Below are positions 53,754-63,585 of a stretch of DNA of 64,000 nucleotides, in pieces. The position numbers and the translations under genes are program-made. The stretch comes from an uncultured Aquiluna sp. (GTDB lineage: Bacteria > Actinomycetota > Actinomycetes > Actinomycetales > Microbacteriaceae): the NCBI GenBank assembly GCA_905182225.1, contig CAJJAJ010000010.1, positions 1 through 64,000 of the forward strand. Direction: 5' to 3'. Positions within the stretch are counted from its first letter, which is position 1, and every line of letters starts with the position of its first letter. The notes below the pieces were generated by a model that had not been told where the DNA came from, did not search any database, and was given only the letters and a program-made list of their open reading frames with translations.

Positions 53754-54872
53754 TTACGCAGCATCTCCGGTCTTCATGGCCTGACTCTTTGCCTTCGAGG
53801 CGTCTAGATCTGCAGCATCATCTCCGGAGCCAGTTGCCTTCAAGATGAAGAAGGCCACAACGAAGGAAACAGCTGCTGACAACGCAATGCCCAAAAGCAC
53901 GCCGAAGTGGTTACCCGGAGGGGTCATCGCCATGTAAGCGAAGATCGATCCTGGTGATGGGGTGGCAACAAGGCCGACTCCAGTAGCCGCGAAAGTAGCA
54001 ACACCAGTTGCACCACCGGCAATCGCTGCAAGAACAACGATTGGCTTAAGTAGTACGTATGGGAAGTAAATCTCGTGGATTCCACCAAGGAAGTGGATAA
54101 CAATTGCACCTGGAGCTGAACCGCGAAGAATCTTCGGTCCTGCCAGCCAGAATGCAACTAGTAGGCCAAGTCCTGGACCTGGGTTTGACTCAAGCATGAA
54201 CATGATTGACTTGCCAGTTTCTTCGGCTTCAACTGCTCCGATTGGAGCCAGAACACCGAAGTTGATGGCGTTGTTCAAGAACAGGATCTTTGCTGGCTCA
54301 ATCAAGATTGAGGCCAAAGGCAAGAAGCCTGTGTCAACTAGAACCTTCACACCGCCTCCAAGCACATCGGAGAACGCGTTTACGGTTGGTCCGATTCCTA
54401 GGAATCCAAGGATTGCCATGAGCATTCCGGTGATTCCTAGCGAGAAGTTACCAATCAACATCTCGAAGCCGGTTGGGGTTACTGGGTCTAGCACGGCGTC
54501 AATCTTCTTCAATACCCATGCAGCCAATGGACCAATAAGCATGGCGCCAAGGAACATAGGAATTGAAGTTCCAACAATCACACCAACGGTTGCAACGGCA
54601 CCGATAACGGCACCACGCTGACCGTGAACCAAACGTCCACCAGTGTAACCGATGAGGATTGGCAATAGGTTGATGATCATTGGGCCAACCATTGAACTTA
54701 GCTCTTCATTTGGGAGCCAGCCGGTTGGGATGAACAGTGCAGTCAGTAAGCCCCAGGCGATAAATGCGCCAATGTTTGGGATTACCATGCCGGCGAGGTT
54801 GCCACCGACTTTTTGAACAAACGACTTCCAGCCTGTGTGAGTGCCGTCACCCGCGGGGATGAAATTAGCCAT
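53754..54872 (-). CDS. mtlA: Mannitol PTS EIIC permease
   Basis: A 372-residue integral membrane IIC. Characteristic parts are NLAGMVIPNIGAFIAWGLLT, the NFSLGITGM segment, GVLAPIGAVEAEETG, FLLESNPGPG-like FMLESNPGPGLGLLV, and HFLGGIHEIYFPYVL with the conserved substrate-site GGIHEIYFP. It lacks fused IIB and IIA domains; the short charged tail ends the chain. GGAAGG precedes the ATG. Upstream lies a long inverted repeat that could bind the adjacent DeoR-type regulator. Confidence 0.93.
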   Translation of the reverse strand: MANFIPAGDGTHTGWKSFVQKVGGNLAGMVIPNIGAFIAWGLLTALFIPTGWLPNEELSSMVGPMIINLLPILIGYTGGRLVHGQRGAVIGAVATVGVIVGTSIPMFLGAMLIGPLAAWVLKKIDAVLDPVTPTGFEMLIGNFSLGITGMLMAILGFLGIGPTVNAFSDVLGGGVKVLVDTGFLPLASILIEPAKILFLNNAINFGVLAPIGAVEAEETGKSIMFMLESNPGPGLGLLVAFWLAGPKILRGSAPGAIVIHFLGGIHEIYFPYVLLKPIVVLAAIAGGATGVATFAATGVGLVATPSPGSIFAYMAMTPPGNHFGVLLGIALSAAVSFVVAFFILKATGSGDDAADLDASKAKSQAMKTGDAA

Positions 54873-54921
54873 GGGTACTACCTTCCTAATAAGGGGTTGT
54901 ATTTATCAAATAGAGTCAGGT

Positions 54922-54949
54922 CAATTGCTTGCTTGCAGGCAAACAATTG
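54922..54949. promoter_or_regulatory. Candidate operator upstream of the mannitol operon
   Basis: CAATTGCTTGC (54922-54932) and GCAAACAATTG (54939-54949) form an inverted repeat with 10 of 11 matches and a 6-base spacer. It lies 50-77 bases before the IIC start and beside a DeoR-family regulator. Binding is inferred. Confidence 0.5.
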
Positions 54950-54968
54950 GCTTTCCTCCGTCCATATC

Positions 54969-54988
54969 CACTGGCTTCTCTGCCAGTG
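54969..54988 (-). repeat. Small hairpin after the DeoR gene
   Basis: CACTGGC (54969-54975) and GCCAGTG (54982-54988) form a perfect 7-pair stem with a 6-base loop, directly after the regulator stop on the minus strand. No T-run follows on that strand, so it may be a weak terminator or a second protein-binding site. Confidence 0.4.
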
Positions 54989-54992
54989 AAAT

Positions 54993-55757
54993 TTATTGTT
55001 GGGCCAGAGCAATCTGGACCCCGCTTCCCGCAAGCGCATCTGTGAACGAAGCGTCGACATCGACGTTAGTCACTATGCGGTCAAAACCTGAAAAAGCGGA
55101 AAATTTAGCCGGGTAGGTGGAGCCATACTTGCCGCTATCGACTAAGAGGATTCGCTCCCGTGAGTTAGCCATCATGGTCTTCTTCACTAGGGCTTCATCG
55201 GTGTCAAACGCCGTGGCCCCTGCCTCTAGAGAAAAGCCGTTAGCACCAATGAAGCTCACCGAAGCAGTTAGCTCTCGAAGGTCCTCGCAAGTCTTAGCGC
55301 CCACGGCGCTCAATGTTGCAGGCCTAATTTTGCCACCCAGCAAATAAGTCTGCGTAGTCGAATCGGCGATCTTTCCTGCCAAGGTCAGATTGCTGGTTAC
55401 GACCAACAGACCGGGCTTGTTTCGAAGATATACAGCCAAGCACTCAGTAGTAGTGCCGCCATCAACAAAGATGCATCCCTCATCGGGGATAAAGGAAGCC
55501 GCAACATCGGCGACCAGGCGCTTTTGATTCGGATTCTGTCCATATCGCTCTGGGATTGTGTACTCGTGAGCAAATCTCTCAAGTGAAATTGCTCCGCCGT
55601 GAACGCGACGCAGAACTCCCCGGCGCTGAAGAACATCTAAGTCTCTTCTAACGGTCTCGACTGCGACATCTAGGTTCGATGCAGCCACATTTGCGTCGAC
55701 ACGGCCTTCTACTCGAGCCCACTCGCTCAGCTGTAGTCTTCGCTCTTCTGCCAGCAT
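54993..55757 (-). CDS. DeoR-family transcriptional regulator
   Basis: A 254-residue regulator. The N-terminal winged helix-turn-helix has the DeoR opening MLAEERRLQLSEWARVEGRV and AASNLDVAVETVRRDLDVLQ with recognition helix; GVLRRVHGGAI follows. The C-terminal sugar-phosphate sensing domain has IFVDGGTTTECLAVYL and VTSNLTLAGKIA. It is upstream of and co-directional with the mannitol PTS genes, so it probably responds to a sugar phosphate and controls them. GGAG lies 8 bases before the ATG. Confidence 0.9.
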   Translation of the reverse strand: MLAEERRLQLSEWARVEGRVDANVAASNLDVAVETVRRDLDVLQRRGVLRRVHGGAISLERFAHEYTIPERYGQNPNQKRLVADVAASFIPDEGCIFVDGGTTTECLAVYLRNKPGLLVVTSNLTLAGKIADSTTQTYLLGGKIRPATLSAVGAKTCEDLRELTASVSFIGANGFSLEAGATAFDTDEALVKKTMMANSRERILLVDSGKYGSTYPAKFSAFSGFDRIVTNVDVDASFTDALAGSGVQIALAQQ

Positions 55758-55871
55758 CTTTGTATTCTCCGAAATTGTCTGGTTCCAGTACTAAACAACA
55801 AATTAGCAGGCTTTTCTCAGCTTGAAAGATAGAAACGGGCAAAAAACCACAGTAAAAACATAACAATTCGG

Positions 55872-56618
55872 TCACGTACTCAGTCGTGCCCGCTCATCCT
55901 GAACTAGTCGCCACCAAAGATAAAAGGCCACAAGAGCGAAGAAGGCCCACTCAATTGCGTAAAAAGCGGTCAACCAGTTGACCTCTATTTCTTGAGCCCT
56001 GATGTCGATCGATATTCTTTCGACCGTAAGATCTATGCCGTCACTGAGTATCAAGTAAACCGGAAGGCTAACTACCTGTTCGGAACTGTAGAGATTCACA
56101 AGTTGCGAGAGCGAGACCGAACCAAGGAAATCTTTAGATTCAGTTTCTTTGACTGCCTCGTTTGGCTCCAAGTAACCTGTGATGCTGTGGCTCGAACTAT
56201 CCAGTTCGCTTTGCACCATGCGAAGTTCCGTGACGTCCTGCGAGTAGCCCAGGGCAACGGTGAGGCTGACTAATTGGTCACCAATCTCGACAAAAGAGTT
56301 GGTTATGAGCCAATAACCCGGCACTAAATCATCGCCAACCAGCTGAAGGCGGTCCTGCACAATAAACGAGTTTTCTGGATCTAGAGTGACGTTCACAGTT
56401 GCAAGACGATCGTAGGCTCCAGGAGTAATGCCCTCGAGTCCAGCAAGTTCATCTAGTGGAACAGGTGCTAGCTCCTGCTCACTGACGCCGACATAACTAA
56501 AGGTTCGCTCCAACTGCCACTGCATTAACAGGGAAAAAGAAATCGCCACCAATGCAGCTATCGCTAGCCCCCCAAGCCATTTGGGCTTGCGGGCAATCGA
56601 GAAGAAACTCGGTTTCAT
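55872..56618 (-). CDS. SURF1-family cytochrome oxidase biogenesis protein
   Basis: A 248-residue protein with two membrane helices flanking an outer domain, the SURF1 plan. The first helix, LAIAALVAISFSLLMQWQLER, is followed by an extracytoplasmic domain with VQDRLQLVGDDLVPGYWLIT, and the second helix is ALVAFYLWW near the C-terminus. SURF1 assists haem-copper oxidase assembly. The gene is placed after guaB3 with adjoining stop and start codons, a common actinobacterial order. Confidence 0.82.
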   Translation of the reverse strand: MKPSFFSIARKPKWLGGLAIAALVAISFSLLMQWQLERTFSYVGVSEQELAPVPLDELAGLEGITPGAYDRLATVNVTLDPENSFIVQDRLQLVGDDLVPGYWLITNSFVEIGDQLVSLTVALGYSQDVTELRMVQSELDSSSHSITGYLEPNEAVKETESKDFLGSVSLSQLVNLYSSEQVVSLPVYLILSDGIDLTVERISIDIRAQEIEVNWLTAFYAIEWAFFALVAFYLWWRLVQDERARLST

Positions 56619-57734
56619 TTATATGTATGAATTCGCAACTACATCGACGCGCTGGAATTCTTTGACGTCCGAATAGCCGGTGGTGGCCATTGAACGACGC
56701 AATGCTCCTATTAGGTTTGCGGTGCCGTCTGCAGAGCTAGTGGGGCCCATCAAAATTTGCTCAAGTGGAGCATGTGAGCCAACCCACACTCGCTGACCTC
56801 TTGGAAGCGAGGAATTTACCGCCTCTGGGCCCCAGTGCCAGCCTTGGCCTGGTGCTTCGGCGGCTCTTGCAAGAACAGTGCCCAGCATCACGGCATCCGC
56901 TCCACAAGCAATTGCTTTCACCATGTCGCCGGAGGTGCCAAGTCCTCCGTCAGCAATTACGTGAACGTAGCGACCACCGGATTCATCCATATAGTCACGA
57001 CGGGCGGCAGCCACGTCAGCGACAGCAGTTGCCATCGGAGCGTGAATGCCCAAAACTTTTCTGGTAGCACTAGCTGCTCCGCCGCCAAAGCCAACCAAGA
57101 CTCCGGCTGCACCAGTGCGCATCAGATGCAATGCCGCGGTGTAGGTTGCTGCTCCTCCTACAATCACAGGAACATCAAGCTGGTAAATGAACTCTTTGAG
57201 GTTTAGCGGTTCTGCACCTTGCGACACGTGCTCCGCAGAAACCGTGTTTCCGCGAATAACGAACATGTCGACTCCGGATTGCAAAACAATCTGGGAAAAC
57301 TCTGCTGTTCGCTGGGGAGACAGTGACCCGGCAACCCTGACACCGGCGGCGCGAATTTCCTCAAGACGAGCCTTAATGAGTTCGACCTGGATTGGTTGAG
57401 AATAGACGCGTTGCAAAACTGCCGTGGCGTCCTCGTCCTTGGCGTTCGCGATTTCAACTAACTGCTGGGTTGGATCCTCGTACCGGGTCCAGAGACCTTC
57501 CAAATCCAGAACACCAAGCCCGCCGAGCTTCCCAAGTGCAATCACTGTCGCAGGGCTCATTGCGGAATCAGTCGGTGCCGCGATTACGGGCATGTCAAAC
57601 TGGAAAGCGTCGATACCCCAGCTGGTTGACACGTCTCCCGGGTCGCGGGTCCTTCTGGTTGGCACAATTGCGATGTCATCGAATGCGTAGCCGTTGATTG
57701 CTCGCTTCGATCTGCCGATCTCTACTTCAGTCAT
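56619..57734 (-). CDS. guaB3: GuaB3-type IMP dehydrogenase paralogue
   Basis: A 371-residue TIM-barrel protein of the GuaB3 family, frequent in actinobacteria. It begins VEIGRSKRAINGYAFDDIAI and keeps VIADGGLGTSGDMVKAIACGADAVMLG and LIGALRRSMATTGYSD. It has no CBS domains. The loop that holds the catalytic cysteine in IMP dehydrogenase (GSICTTR) reads GFGGGAASATRKV here, so the nucleophile is missing. True IMPDH activity is therefore doubtful. It directly follows guaB. Confidence 0.88.
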   Translation of the reverse strand: MTEVEIGRSKRAINGYAFDDIAIVPTRRTRDPGDVSTSWGIDAFQFDMPVIAAPTDSAMSPATVIALGKLGGLGVLDLEGLWTRYEDPTQQLVEIANAKDEDATAVLQRVYSQPIQVELIKARLEEIRAAGVRVAGSLSPQRTAEFSQIVLQSGVDMFVIRGNTVSAEHVSQGAEPLNLKEFIYQLDVPVIVGGAATYTAALHLMRTGAAGVLVGFGGGAASATRKVLGIHAPMATAVADVAAARRDYMDESGGRYVHVIADGGLGTSGDMVKAIACGADAVMLGTVLARAAEAPGQGWHWGPEAVNSSLPRGQRVWVGSHAPLEQILMGPTSSADGTANLIGALRRSMATTGYSDVKEFQRVDVVANSYI

Positions 57735-57748
57735 TTTTTATTGCCTGC

Positions 57749-59263
<1,515 letters not shown>

Positions 59264-59409
59264 TCAGCGGCTCGGGACGGTATGGCTCAATCCTACAGAG
59301 CTAAGCCAACTGAAATAAGAGAGAATTCTTTATTACGAAGAGGTCACGACGGCAACTGTGTATTGTTATGCATTGGTATTGTGTTGCAGTACCCCTGATA
59401 GGGTTGAAC

Positions 59410-59427
59410 GTGAGCATTGTGGCTCAC
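59410..59427 (+). repeat. Hairpin in the leader of the liv operon
   Basis: GTGAGC (59410-59415) pairs with GCTCAC (59422-59427) around ATTGTG. It lies 18 bases before the livH GTG and just upstream of its GGAGG. The rest of the 190-base gap to guaB shows no clear promoter pair. Confidence 0.4.
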
Positions 59428-59444
59428 CAAGATATGGAGGATCG

Positions 59445-60746
59445 GTGAATTTCCTCTCCGTGGGCAATCCAAAACGTTTTCTGAAACTCGTAGTAGTCGT
59501 ATTTACCGCTCTCATCATTGGCCTTGGTCTTTTGGTGTCGCCCGCCCAAGCCGACAGCGTCGGAGAAGACTTTGACCACGCTGTGCTTGGAAACGTCAAG
59601 ATTAAGGGCGAACCAATTGGCGGGGTCCGCATTGTGGTCGAAGGACCTTCCTATACCGCTGAGGTTCGCACCAGCGACGACGGAAGCTGGCTAGTTGGGG
59701 TTCCGACTAAGGACACCTACACAGTGACTCTTGATCAAGAAACTCTCCCTGCGGGCATTGCTGTTCTCGAGGGTGGGGCTACTCAAGATGTCGACCTCGG
59801 GCTTTCTGACCGCGTCGTAAAAAACTTTTTCATTGGCCAGGGTGAGCGAAATGAAGTTTCGTTCTTTGACCAATTTGTTGCCCGTCTGATTTACGGAATC
59901 AACTTCGGTCTTATGCTCGGGCTTGCCTCGGTAGGACTGTCTCTGGTATTTGGAACAACTGGTCTTTCTAACTTTGCACACGGCGAGATGGTTACCTTCG
60001 GAGCTGTTGCTGCCCTGATTCTCGGCACAGTACTTCAAGTGCCAATTTGGGTCGCCATTCCCGCTGCCGTGATTCTTTCTGCCGGGTTTGGGTGGTCGTT
60101 GGATGCCGGGCTATGGAAGCCGCTTCGGAAAAAAGGCTTGGGTATTGTCCAGTTGATGATTATTTCCATCGGACTATCGCTAACTCTTCGCTATGTCATT
60201 CAGTTCTTTATCGGTGGTGGAACCGAACAGCTACCAGGCTTCGATTCACCTAAAATAAACTTTTTTGGATCCGTTGCACTGAGTATCAACGATCTGTATT
60301 CAATGGGTATTTCCATTGTTGCAATTCTCGGATTTGCCCTGTGGCTTCTGAAAACCAACACCGGAAAAGCAACCCGCGCAATCTCGGACAACCCGGACCT
60401 AGCTGCGGCTTCCGGTATCGACGTCGACAAAGTTGTGCGTCTTGTTTGGATCGTATCCGCTGCACTCGCGGGGCTCTCCGGAGTGCTTTGGGCATATTTT
60501 CGACCAGGAATCAAGTGGGACATGGGAACGCAGATTCTGCTTCTAATCTTCGCCGCGGTGACCCTTGGTGGTCTCGGAACAGCATTTGGTGCGTTGATTG
60601 GAGCGCTCGTCGTGGGAATTCTGGTTGAGACCTCGAGCTTGTTCATCCCTTCAGATTTGAAGTACGTCGGTGCGCTCGTCGTGCTAATTGGAGTACTACT
60701 CTTCAGGCCACAGGGCCTTATGGGACGAAAACAGAGAGTCGGATAG
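59445..60746 (+). CDS. livH: Branched-chain amino-acid-type ABC permease LivH with secreted N-terminal domain
   Basis: A 433-residue protein in two parts. Residues about 1-130 form a signal-peptide-like helix ending LLVSPAQA and a beta-rich domain resembling carboxypeptidase regulatory/Ig-like folds (VKIKGEPIGGVRIVVEGPSY, RTSDDGSWLVGVPTKDTYTV). The rest is a normal LivH permease with INFGLMLGLASVGLSLVFG, GLSNFAHGEM, and the coupling motif NTGKATRAISDNPDLAAASG. The start GTG is preceded by GGAGG. It would place a domain on the outer face of the importer. The gene leads livHMGF. Confidence 0.88.
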   Translation: MNFLSVGNPKRFLKLVVVVFTALIIGLGLLVSPAQADSVGEDFDHAVLGNVKIKGEPIGGVRIVVEGPSYTAEVRTSDDGSWLVGVPTKDTYTVTLDQETLPAGIAVLEGGATQDVDLGLSDRVVKNFFIGQGERNEVSFFDQFVARLIYGINFGLMLGLASVGLSLVFGTTGLSNFAHGEMVTFGAVAALILGTVLQVPIWVAIPAAVILSAGFGWSLDAGLWKPLRKKGLGIVQLMIISIGLSLTLRYVIQFFIGGGTEQLPGFDSPKINFFGSVALSINDLYSMGISIVAILGFALWLLKTNTGKATRAISDNPDLAAASGIDVDKVVRLVWIVSAALAGLSGVLWAYFRPGIKWDMGTQILLLIFAAVTLGGLGTAFGALIGALVVGILVETSSLFIPSDLKYVGALVVLIGVLLFRPQGLMGRKQRVG

Positions 60747-60756
60747 GAGGTAGCTC

Positions 60757-61740
60757 ATGGACTGGGGAACAATTATAAATAACACCTTGGCAGGGCTGCT
60801 AACGCCCACCACAATTGCTTTTGCACTTGCAGCACTTGGATTGGCAATGCACTTTGGTTTCGCAGGCCTGTTGAATTTCGGTATCGCGGGATTCATGGCC
60901 ATCGGTGCCTACGGGTACGCGATTTCGGTTCTAACTTTTGGTTTCCCTTGGTGGGGAGGCATGATTGTCGGCATCATCGGATCTATCCTGTTCGCGATCC
61001 TGCTGGGCGTTCCTACCCTGAGGCTTCGTGGGGACTACCTAGCTATCGTGACAATTGCGGCGGCTGAGATAGTGAGGCTGTTGTTCCTAACCACAGCCTT
61101 CACCGATGTCACGGGAAGTGCCGACGGCCTCTTTGGCTACAACAACTCTGGAGGATTCACTAGTGCAAACCCATTCCCACCGGGATCCTACGGATGGGGG
61201 CCTTGGACCTACAACTCCGAGACTCTTTGGGTTCTTACCTTTGGGCTTGGTGTCTTAGCTGTTTGTGTTTGGTTCCTGTGGGCTCTAATGCGCTCGCCTT
61301 GGGGAAGAGTTATCAAGGGTATCCGCGAGGACGAAGAGGCCATCAGGGCGCTCGGTAAAAACGTATTCGCTTACAAACTTCAGGCACTTATCATCGGTGG
61401 AATCTTCGGCGGAATGGGTGGAATTATTTACGCCGCATTCGCGAACGTTTCTCCGGGCGTGTATGTGACATCAATCACCTTTTTCATCTGGACATCACTG
61501 CTACTCGGTGGTGCCGCGACAATCTGGGGTCCGGTTATAGGTGCAGTTATCTTCTGGACACTTCAGGCCTTCTTATCGAACATCTTGCCGGAGCTCGCAC
61601 TAGCGGGTATTTTGCCAGTGTCCGGAACTCAAGCGGCAACACTGAGATTCGTGCTGGTGGGTATCGGTTTGATGTTGCTTGTGATTTACAGGCCCCAAGG
61701 TATTTTCGGAGACAAGAGGGAGCTGACCTTTGTCAAATAG
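60757..61740 (+). CDS. livM: Branched-chain amino-acid-type ABC permease LivM
   Basis: A 327-residue permease with about nine helices: FGFAGLLNFGIAGFMAIGAY, PTLRLRGDYLAIVTIAAAEI, and the cytoplasmic coupling motif SPWGRVIKGIREDEEAIRAL. It pairs with LivH. A perfect AGGAGG lies 7 bases before the ATG. It overlaps livG by 11 bases. A urea (UrtC-like) or other amide substrate is an alternative to amino acids. Confidence 0.9.
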   Translation: MDWGTIINNTLAGLLTPTTIAFALAALGLAMHFGFAGLLNFGIAGFMAIGAYGYAISVLTFGFPWWGGMIVGIIGSILFAILLGVPTLRLRGDYLAIVTIAAAEIVRLLFLTTAFTDVTGSADGLFGYNNSGGFTSANPFPPGSYGWGPWTYNSETLWVLTFGLGVLAVCVWFLWALMRSPWGRVIKGIREDEEAIRALGKNVFAYKLQALIIGGIFGGMGGIIYAAFANVSPGVYVTSITFFIWTSLLLGGAATIWGPVIGAVIFWTLQAFLSNILPELALAGILPVSGTQAATLRFVLVGIGLMLLVIYRPQGIFGDKRELTFVK

Positions 61741-62623
61741 TGACTCACCAATAAAATCAATCGGTCTACACATCGGCGAAGCCGCACCAGGTTGCAAAAA
61801 GACCGATCCAATGCTCGTTATTGACCATGTTAAGAAAAGCTTCGGTGGCCTAACAGCAGTTGATGTTGAGCACCTAGAAATTCCGAAGAATGCCATTACG
61901 GCGCTAATTGGTCCAAACGGTGCCGGCAAGACAACACTGTTTAACCTGCTTACTGGCTTTGACACACCTGATACTGGTGCCTGGGAGTTCCTAGGCACTT
62001 CGCTATCGGGAGTCCCCAGCTACAAGGTTGCCCAAATGGGTCAAGTTCGAACCTTCCAGCTAACCAAGGCGCTGAGCCTGTTGACAGTGTTGGACAATAT
62101 GAAGCTTGGCGCGAAGAATCAAGTCGGCGAAAGCATATTCCGCGCTCTTTTTCCAAGAGCTTGGAGAAAACAGGATGCTGAGATTGAGCTCAAGGCGATT
62201 GAGCTACTGAAGCGATTCAACCTTGAAGCGAAGCAGGCTGATTTCGCAGCGTCGCTATCTGGAGGTCAACGCAAGCTGCTAGAGATGGCAAGGGCATTGA
62301 TGACCGACCCCGTGCTGGTAATGCTCGATGAGCCAATGGCCGGTGTAAACCCTGCTTTGACTCAGTCCTTGCTTGGCCATGTTTTGAACTTGAAAAAAGA
62401 AGGCATGACCGTGCTGTTTGTCGAGCACGACATGCACATGGTTCGACACATTGCCGACTGGGTTGTCGTAATGGCCGAAGGTAAAGTTGTGGCCGAAGGT
62501 CCGCCCGAAACAGTCATGAACGAACAGGCCGTTATAGACGCCTATCTAGGTGCTCATCAAGACACTGATCTTGGTGTTGTCACGGGAAGAATTAGCGTCA
62601 TCGACCAGGAGAAAGAAAAATGA
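61730..62623 (+). CDS. livG: Branched-chain amino-acid-type ABC ATPase LivG
   Basis: A 297-residue ATPase. Walker A GPNGAGKTTLFNLLTG, signature SLSGGQRKLLEMARALM, Walker B LVMLDEPMAGVNP and H-loop FVEHDMHMV are all canonical. The TTG start overlaps livM and gives about 25 extra residues before the core VIDHVKKSFGG; an internal ATG at LVIDHV is the alternative start. The C-terminal part, after EAVIDAYLG-like QAVIDAYLG, is extended by about 25 residues. Confidence 0.92.
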   Translation: MSNSDSPIKSIGLHIGEAAPGCKKTDPMLVIDHVKKSFGGLTAVDVEHLEIPKNAITALIGPNGAGKTTLFNLLTGFDTPDTGAWEFLGTSLSGVPSYKVAQMGQVRTFQLTKALSLLTVLDNMKLGAKNQVGESIFRALFPRAWRKQDAEIELKAIELLKRFNLEAKQADFAASLSGGQRKLLEMARALMTDPVLVMLDEPMAGVNPALTQSLLGHVLNLKKEGMTVLFVEHDMHMVRHIADWVVVMAEGKVVAEGPPETVMNEQAVIDAYLGAHQDTDLGVVTGRISVIDQEKEK

Positions 62624-63339
62624 CCCGAGTTGTAGATGTTAAGAATCTCACCGCGGGCTACTTGCCGGGAGTGAACATCCTGAACGAGGCAAACCTATAT
62701 GCCGACAAAGGCGAACTCATAGGAATTATCGGACCCAACGGTGCTGGTAAATCAACCCTTCTGAAATCAATCTTCGGACTCGTAAAGGTTCGTGAAGGAT
62801 CAATAACACTAAACGGTGAAGACATCGTGGGTCAGAAGCCAAACCAGCTTGTGGCAAAGGGTGTTGGGTATATCCCGCAGAACAACAACGTCTTTCCTTC
62901 ACTAACCATTGAAGAGAACCTTCAAATGGGTGTTTTCCAGGATCCAAAGAATTTCGAGAAGCGTCTTGAATTCGTAGTCTCGATATTTGACGAGCTTGGA
63001 AAGCGGCTGAAGCAGCGCGCTGGCTCACTGTCCGGTGGCGAACGTCAAATGGTTGCCATGGGTAGGGCATTGATGATGGAACCAAGCGTTCTGCTACTTG
63101 ACGAGCCGTCTGCAGGCCTTAGCCCTGTTAGACAGGATGAGGCCTTCCTTCGAGTCTCAGAGATCAACAAAGCAGGCGTTACCTGCATCATGGTTGAACA
63201 GAACGCTCGTCGTTGCCTTCAAATCGCTGACCGAGGTTATGTTCTAGATCAGGGCACTGATGCCGTCACAGGCACCGGTAGAGAGCTTCTGAACGACCCA
63301 CAGGTCGTCGGTCTCTACCTTGGAACCCTTGGCACCTAG
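62620..63339 (+). CDS. livF: Branched-chain amino-acid-type ABC ATPase LivF
   Basis: A 239-residue ATPase with Walker A GPNGAGKSTLLKSIFG, Q-loop GYIPQNNNVFPSLTIEENL, signature LSGGERQMVAMGRALM, Walker B VLLLDEPSAGLSP and H-loop MVEQNAR. The ATG overlaps the livG stop by 4 bases. It is the second ATPase of the importer and the last gene of the operon. No clear terminator follows it on the plus strand before the shared hairpin at 63533-63570. Confidence 0.93.
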   Translation: MTRVVDVKNLTAGYLPGVNILNEANLYADKGELIGIIGPNGAGKSTLLKSIFGLVKVREGSITLNGEDIVGQKPNQLVAKGVGYIPQNNNVFPSLTIEENLQMGVFQDPKNFEKRLEFVVSIFDELGKRLKQRAGSLSGGERQMVAMGRALMMEPSVLLLDEPSAGLSPVRQDEAFLRVSEINKAGVTCIMVEQNARRCLQIADRGYVLDQGTDAVTGTGRELLNDPQVVGLYLGTLGT

Positions 63340-63379
63340 TAAGAAGCTTCCCTAAGGATTTTCCGTCCCAATAGGCGCG

Positions 63380-63472
63380 GTGCTTGGTGGGGTTTTCGGC
63401 GTGCCGGTCAACAACATCGGACTAGAGGTTGCCATCGGTGCAGTCGTAGATGTCGCGTCCCGCAAAAGCTGA
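63380..63472 (+). pseudogene. Possible remnant of a small glycine-zipper membrane protein
   Basis: After livF a 30-codon frame from GTG reads VLGGVFGVPVNNIGLEVAIG and continues AVVDVASRKS before TGA. The spacing of small residues resembles the C-terminal half of short glycine-zipper membrane proteins of actinobacteria. The frame is open only for 6 codons upstream of the GTG and has no ribosome binding site, so a decayed gene is more likely than an intact one. It could also be chance. Confidence 0.25.
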
Positions 63473-63532
63473 TCTCCCACTACACATTCGCTCAACCCGA
63501 TGCCCTTCCGGCTTCAGTATCTTCAGGACATA

Positions 63533-63570
63533 AAGAAACCCCCTCAGGCCTAAGCCCGAGGGGGTTTCTT
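63533..63570 (-). terminator. Bidirectional intrinsic terminator between livF and the binding-protein gene
   Basis: AAGAAACCCCCTC (63533-63545) pairs perfectly with GAGGGGGTTTCTT (63558-63570) around a 12-base loop. It lies 16 bases after the stop of the minus-strand binding-protein gene and can also stop transcripts from livHMGF, although T-runs are short on both strands. Confidence 0.8.
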
Positions 63571-63585
63571 GATTGAAACTAGTTA

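Noticed and set aside
54969-54988. Hairpin as a firm terminator for the DeoR gene
   Set aside because: The stem is perfect but no T-run follows on the transcribed strand, so it is listed only as a repeat.
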